A stretch of DNA of 30,587 bases, from the IMG/VR virus record IMGVR_UViG_3300021091_000280, positions 1-30,587 of that record; one strand, given 5' to 3'. This document shows, one piece after another, positions 29,701-30,587 of this stretch. The notes beneath the pieces are model-generated. The model did no database searches. It was not told the DNA's origin and saw only the letters and a program-made list of their open reading frames with translations. A program made the translations under genes and the position numbers. The DNA is from a virus. Each line of letters opens with the position of its first letter. Positions within the stretch are counted from its first letter, which is position 1.

Positions 29701-30543
29701 TGCAGCCGACTGTTCTTGCATAAGAGCTGCTTGAGTAGCTGCCTCTTTACTCATTATTTGACCAGTAGCAAATATTTCTTTAAACATTTGCCCTTGGCCT
29801 CTTAATTCCGCATCTCTATATTGTGATCTAGCATTAGCTTCAAATTTAGCTGCTTCTTCAGTACTCATTCCTTGAGTTTTTAGCCGAATAGCAGCTTCAA
29901 ACTGCATGTCGGCTTGAGCTTTTTTCATTTGCTCCAGTTGCTGTTCTCTGCTTTTGCCTGTTAACCTGGCCATGAGATCCATTTCTTGACCTAGTTTAGC
30001 AGCATTTTCTGTAGCGACTTTATTACGCTCTGTTTCGTCCTTAAAACTTCCTCTAAGAGTAACTGCCTGAATTGCCAAAATTTCGTTCAGGTCTTTGGCA
30101 TTATAACCCAGCTGGAGTAAATTTTGAGAACTACGATCATCCATAAAAGCTTTGCTAAGTTTAGCAAATGCTTCTGCTCCTCTAGTTGCTGTACCACCTA
30201 ATCCTATGAAAACTTCGTTGTTTTCTTTAAGCACACCGGCAAATTCTGTAAGACTTAGTCTAGAATTGGCTGCTGCCGTACTCAGTCCTATTAGATCTCC
30301 TCTGAATCCTCCTCCAGACTTGCTAAGGTCTTGAAATATAATATTGGCGTTGCTGAGGCTTGTGTACATAGCATTGCCAACTAGAGGTATAGCTTTAAAG
30401 GCTAGTTCAACTGGGTTAACTGCTTTTTGTAAATTATATAAAGAATCTTGTAAATCACCTGTCTTAAGAGTAGGCGTGACAGGACTTGAGCTCATCTTTT
30501 TAAGATATCTTAGTATTGCATTACTTTCCTCTTCTTTTGCCAT
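26728..30543 (-). CDS. Large coiled-coil virion protein, possible tape measure
   Basis: A 1271-residue protein. N-terminal part (1-110) with a modestly hydrophobic stretch (LAFKAIPLVGNAMYTSLSNA); long Ala/Lys/Glu/Gln-rich helical runs at 180-400 and 660-900; a central compact part near 590-610 (WGQGTLVELHGMEGVVKPEE), a phrase resembling the L-x-G-x-EGVV-P motif found in many tail tape measure proteins; and a polar C-terminal 200 residues. A 22-residue motif beginning LRGQGQM is present twice (residues 247 and 944). Length, coiled coil and motif favour a tape measure or other long internal tail protein, but in T4 the tape measure gene 29 is far from gene 20, so the call is tentative. GGAAAA lies upstream of the ATG. 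Confidence 0.75.
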   Translation of the reverse strand: MAKEEESNAILRYLKKMSSSPVTPTLKTGDLQDSLYNLQKAVNPVELAFKAIPLVGNAMYTSLSNANIIFQDLSKSGGGFRGDLIGLSTAAANSRLSLTEFAGVLKENNEVFIGLGGTATRGAEAFAKLSKAFMDDRSSQNLLQLGYNAKDLNEILAIQAVTLRGSFKDETERNKVATENAAKLGQEMDLMARLTGKSREQQLEQMKKAQADMQFEAAIRLKTQGMSTEEAAKFEANARSQYRDAELRGQGQMFKEIFATGQIMSKEAATQAALMQEQSAATRKQALISADASIDSLKREQEATAAGREARAAATADMNNKGKLQLMTLGEAGGVATKTMSEVQSANMSYIRGLEAIKAEEEKRLGRTVSYEEAQKKQIEKALQEAAGRNDAGKSVNELNKSMILFEARAKDVSAALNESLLQPLRNLDGPFLKFNTMLSEAGSNFGGTNKNVRAAIADTTQAAREGKPLGEVTGLGGDVLKGLHAGANVIEQGTKKGAEYIEKAGDFFGRVTQGGFQGLMKNLSTEVEAIPPAIKEGAVKAKETLEEPLKLIHKYIIEPLAKSAAQNVEKRQGGSLEMTGKLFENWGQGTLVELHGMEGVVKPEEMANIAKGMADKGAAKAIDQFKNQISGMKTNEPNKIDMSKISKDINVSVSSIEKVTGGQTVTNPKENITDVREINAQLKKLKDDYGEKVKDIKGKIREDLGAGATFQDKQNALNNNEQFKALKSAVEEQEAILNRQKDAIKAEAEVRKQKLNETKAYVEQELKITRDNKAVLQQVLKTSTGDEIKEAKIKADELKAVIGKSVSGMSDDQIEKMLPKGSTVDDFFIDMQGKLQSFLDPNKLSKDSKSYNLELKAEQDYNKHWIKSRDEAAKIVIELEEKAASQTLSKREQNELRHQQLLKQEADREVSISTANIENYKKQAEAEAKVTDVFFKQTNEVQLRGQGQMLKEIFLTGQVLSKEAAKQNLTSNTDLTTQTKDIFNKILNFVTSTKDALISEVEHIQLDVKNAMSGIDFTPIQVEDLLKQTRDNLMLEANEMAEDINENFSSMIDDANYSAGPGDASIAGLDFIAEDIKKALPVDEFSGLAEAIELQKNIEKNTSGMDVRAEDGTVSKGVKINPETGEKYYTDLPKDTKSRINEQVQTTNPFFDDKGNINLNSIKLPGMKQFGADLKTQTAAVAKKNDENQSDAETARLQRQNEAAKQSDSAKSETKGTETTDTKDASLNDVVKGLTVLNKSIQELIGQNEKLFIDQIRATKANNRNNFIGT
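27649..27714 (-). repeat. Second copy of the LRGQGQM motif
   Basis: Encodes residues 944-965 with LRGQGQM, KEIF, TGQ and SKEA. It differs from the first copy only by four hydrophobic exchanges (F/L, A/L, I/V and M/L). Confidence 0.85.
29740..29805 (-). repeat. First copy of the LRGQGQM motif
   Basis: Encodes 22 residues (247-268) with LRGQGQM, KEIF, TGQ and SKEA. It is 18 of 22 identical to the copy at 27649-27714, and the DNA is also visibly similar, suggesting duplication within the gene. Confidence 0.85.
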
Positions 30544-30568
30544 TATTTTTCCAGGTAAAAACTGCGTA

Positions 30569-30576
30569 TATAAATA
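30569..30576 (+). promoter_or_regulatory. Possible plus-strand late promoter box at the right edge
   Basis: The plus strand reads TATAAATAC, an exact late-box match, between the first gene of the block and the window edge. It would direct transcription to the right, out of the window. Whether a plus-strand gene lies there cannot be seen; a chance match in TA-rich sequence is possible. Confidence 0.35.
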
Positions 30577-30587
30577 CTACTATATAT

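Overview
The window is a late structural-gene block of a T4-like (tailed, contractile-type) bacteriophage, most likely marine. Every supported gene lies on the minus strand, so the block is read from right to left. The base composition is AT-rich and the genes are packed with gaps of a few bases or 1 to 4 nt stop/start overlaps. The portal, prohead core, prohead protease, scaffold and major capsid protein follow the T4 order 20-67-21-22-23. The downstream genes resemble the modular virion proteins typical of T4-like phages of cyanobacteria and other marine bacteria. The host cannot be fixed from this window.

Right part, head assembly (30543 to 20201). A 1271-residue coiled-coil protein that may be a tape measure is followed by the gp20 portal, a 79-residue unknown, a 195-residue protein with an MptE/sialyltransferase-like nucleotide-sugar fold signature, a long acidic gp67-type core protein, the gp21 protease, the gp22 scaffold and a short gp23 capsid protein. 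The portal starts the shell, gp67 and gp22 build the core, gp23 assembles around it, and gp21 then cleaves core and shell. A strong hairpin terminator ends this part, followed at once by a perfect T4-type late promoter box (TATAAATA).

Middle part (20061 to 16549). Six small to medium virion proteins, rich in beta structure and Ser/Thr/Gly/Asn, include two clearly related proteins of about 110 residues and a gene whose best start is GTG, coupled by one base to the gene before it.

Left part (16518 to 1). Two giant tandem paralogues of 1808 and 2863 residues share one plan: seven Trp/Tyr-rich binding-module-like repeats, a beta-helix-like region, an Asp-box propeller and a conserved C-terminal attachment-like region. 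The larger one has gained six copies of a helical Cys-Arg-Asp module and several beta modules inserted inside other domains. They are followed by a small beta protein, a fibre-like protein, and two related putative fibre-tip proteins; a further gene is cut by the left edge.

There is no gene-free stretch above 300 bases; the longest gap is the 139 bases between gp23 and the next gene. I saw no tRNA, rRNA, CRISPR array, insertion sequence or attachment site.
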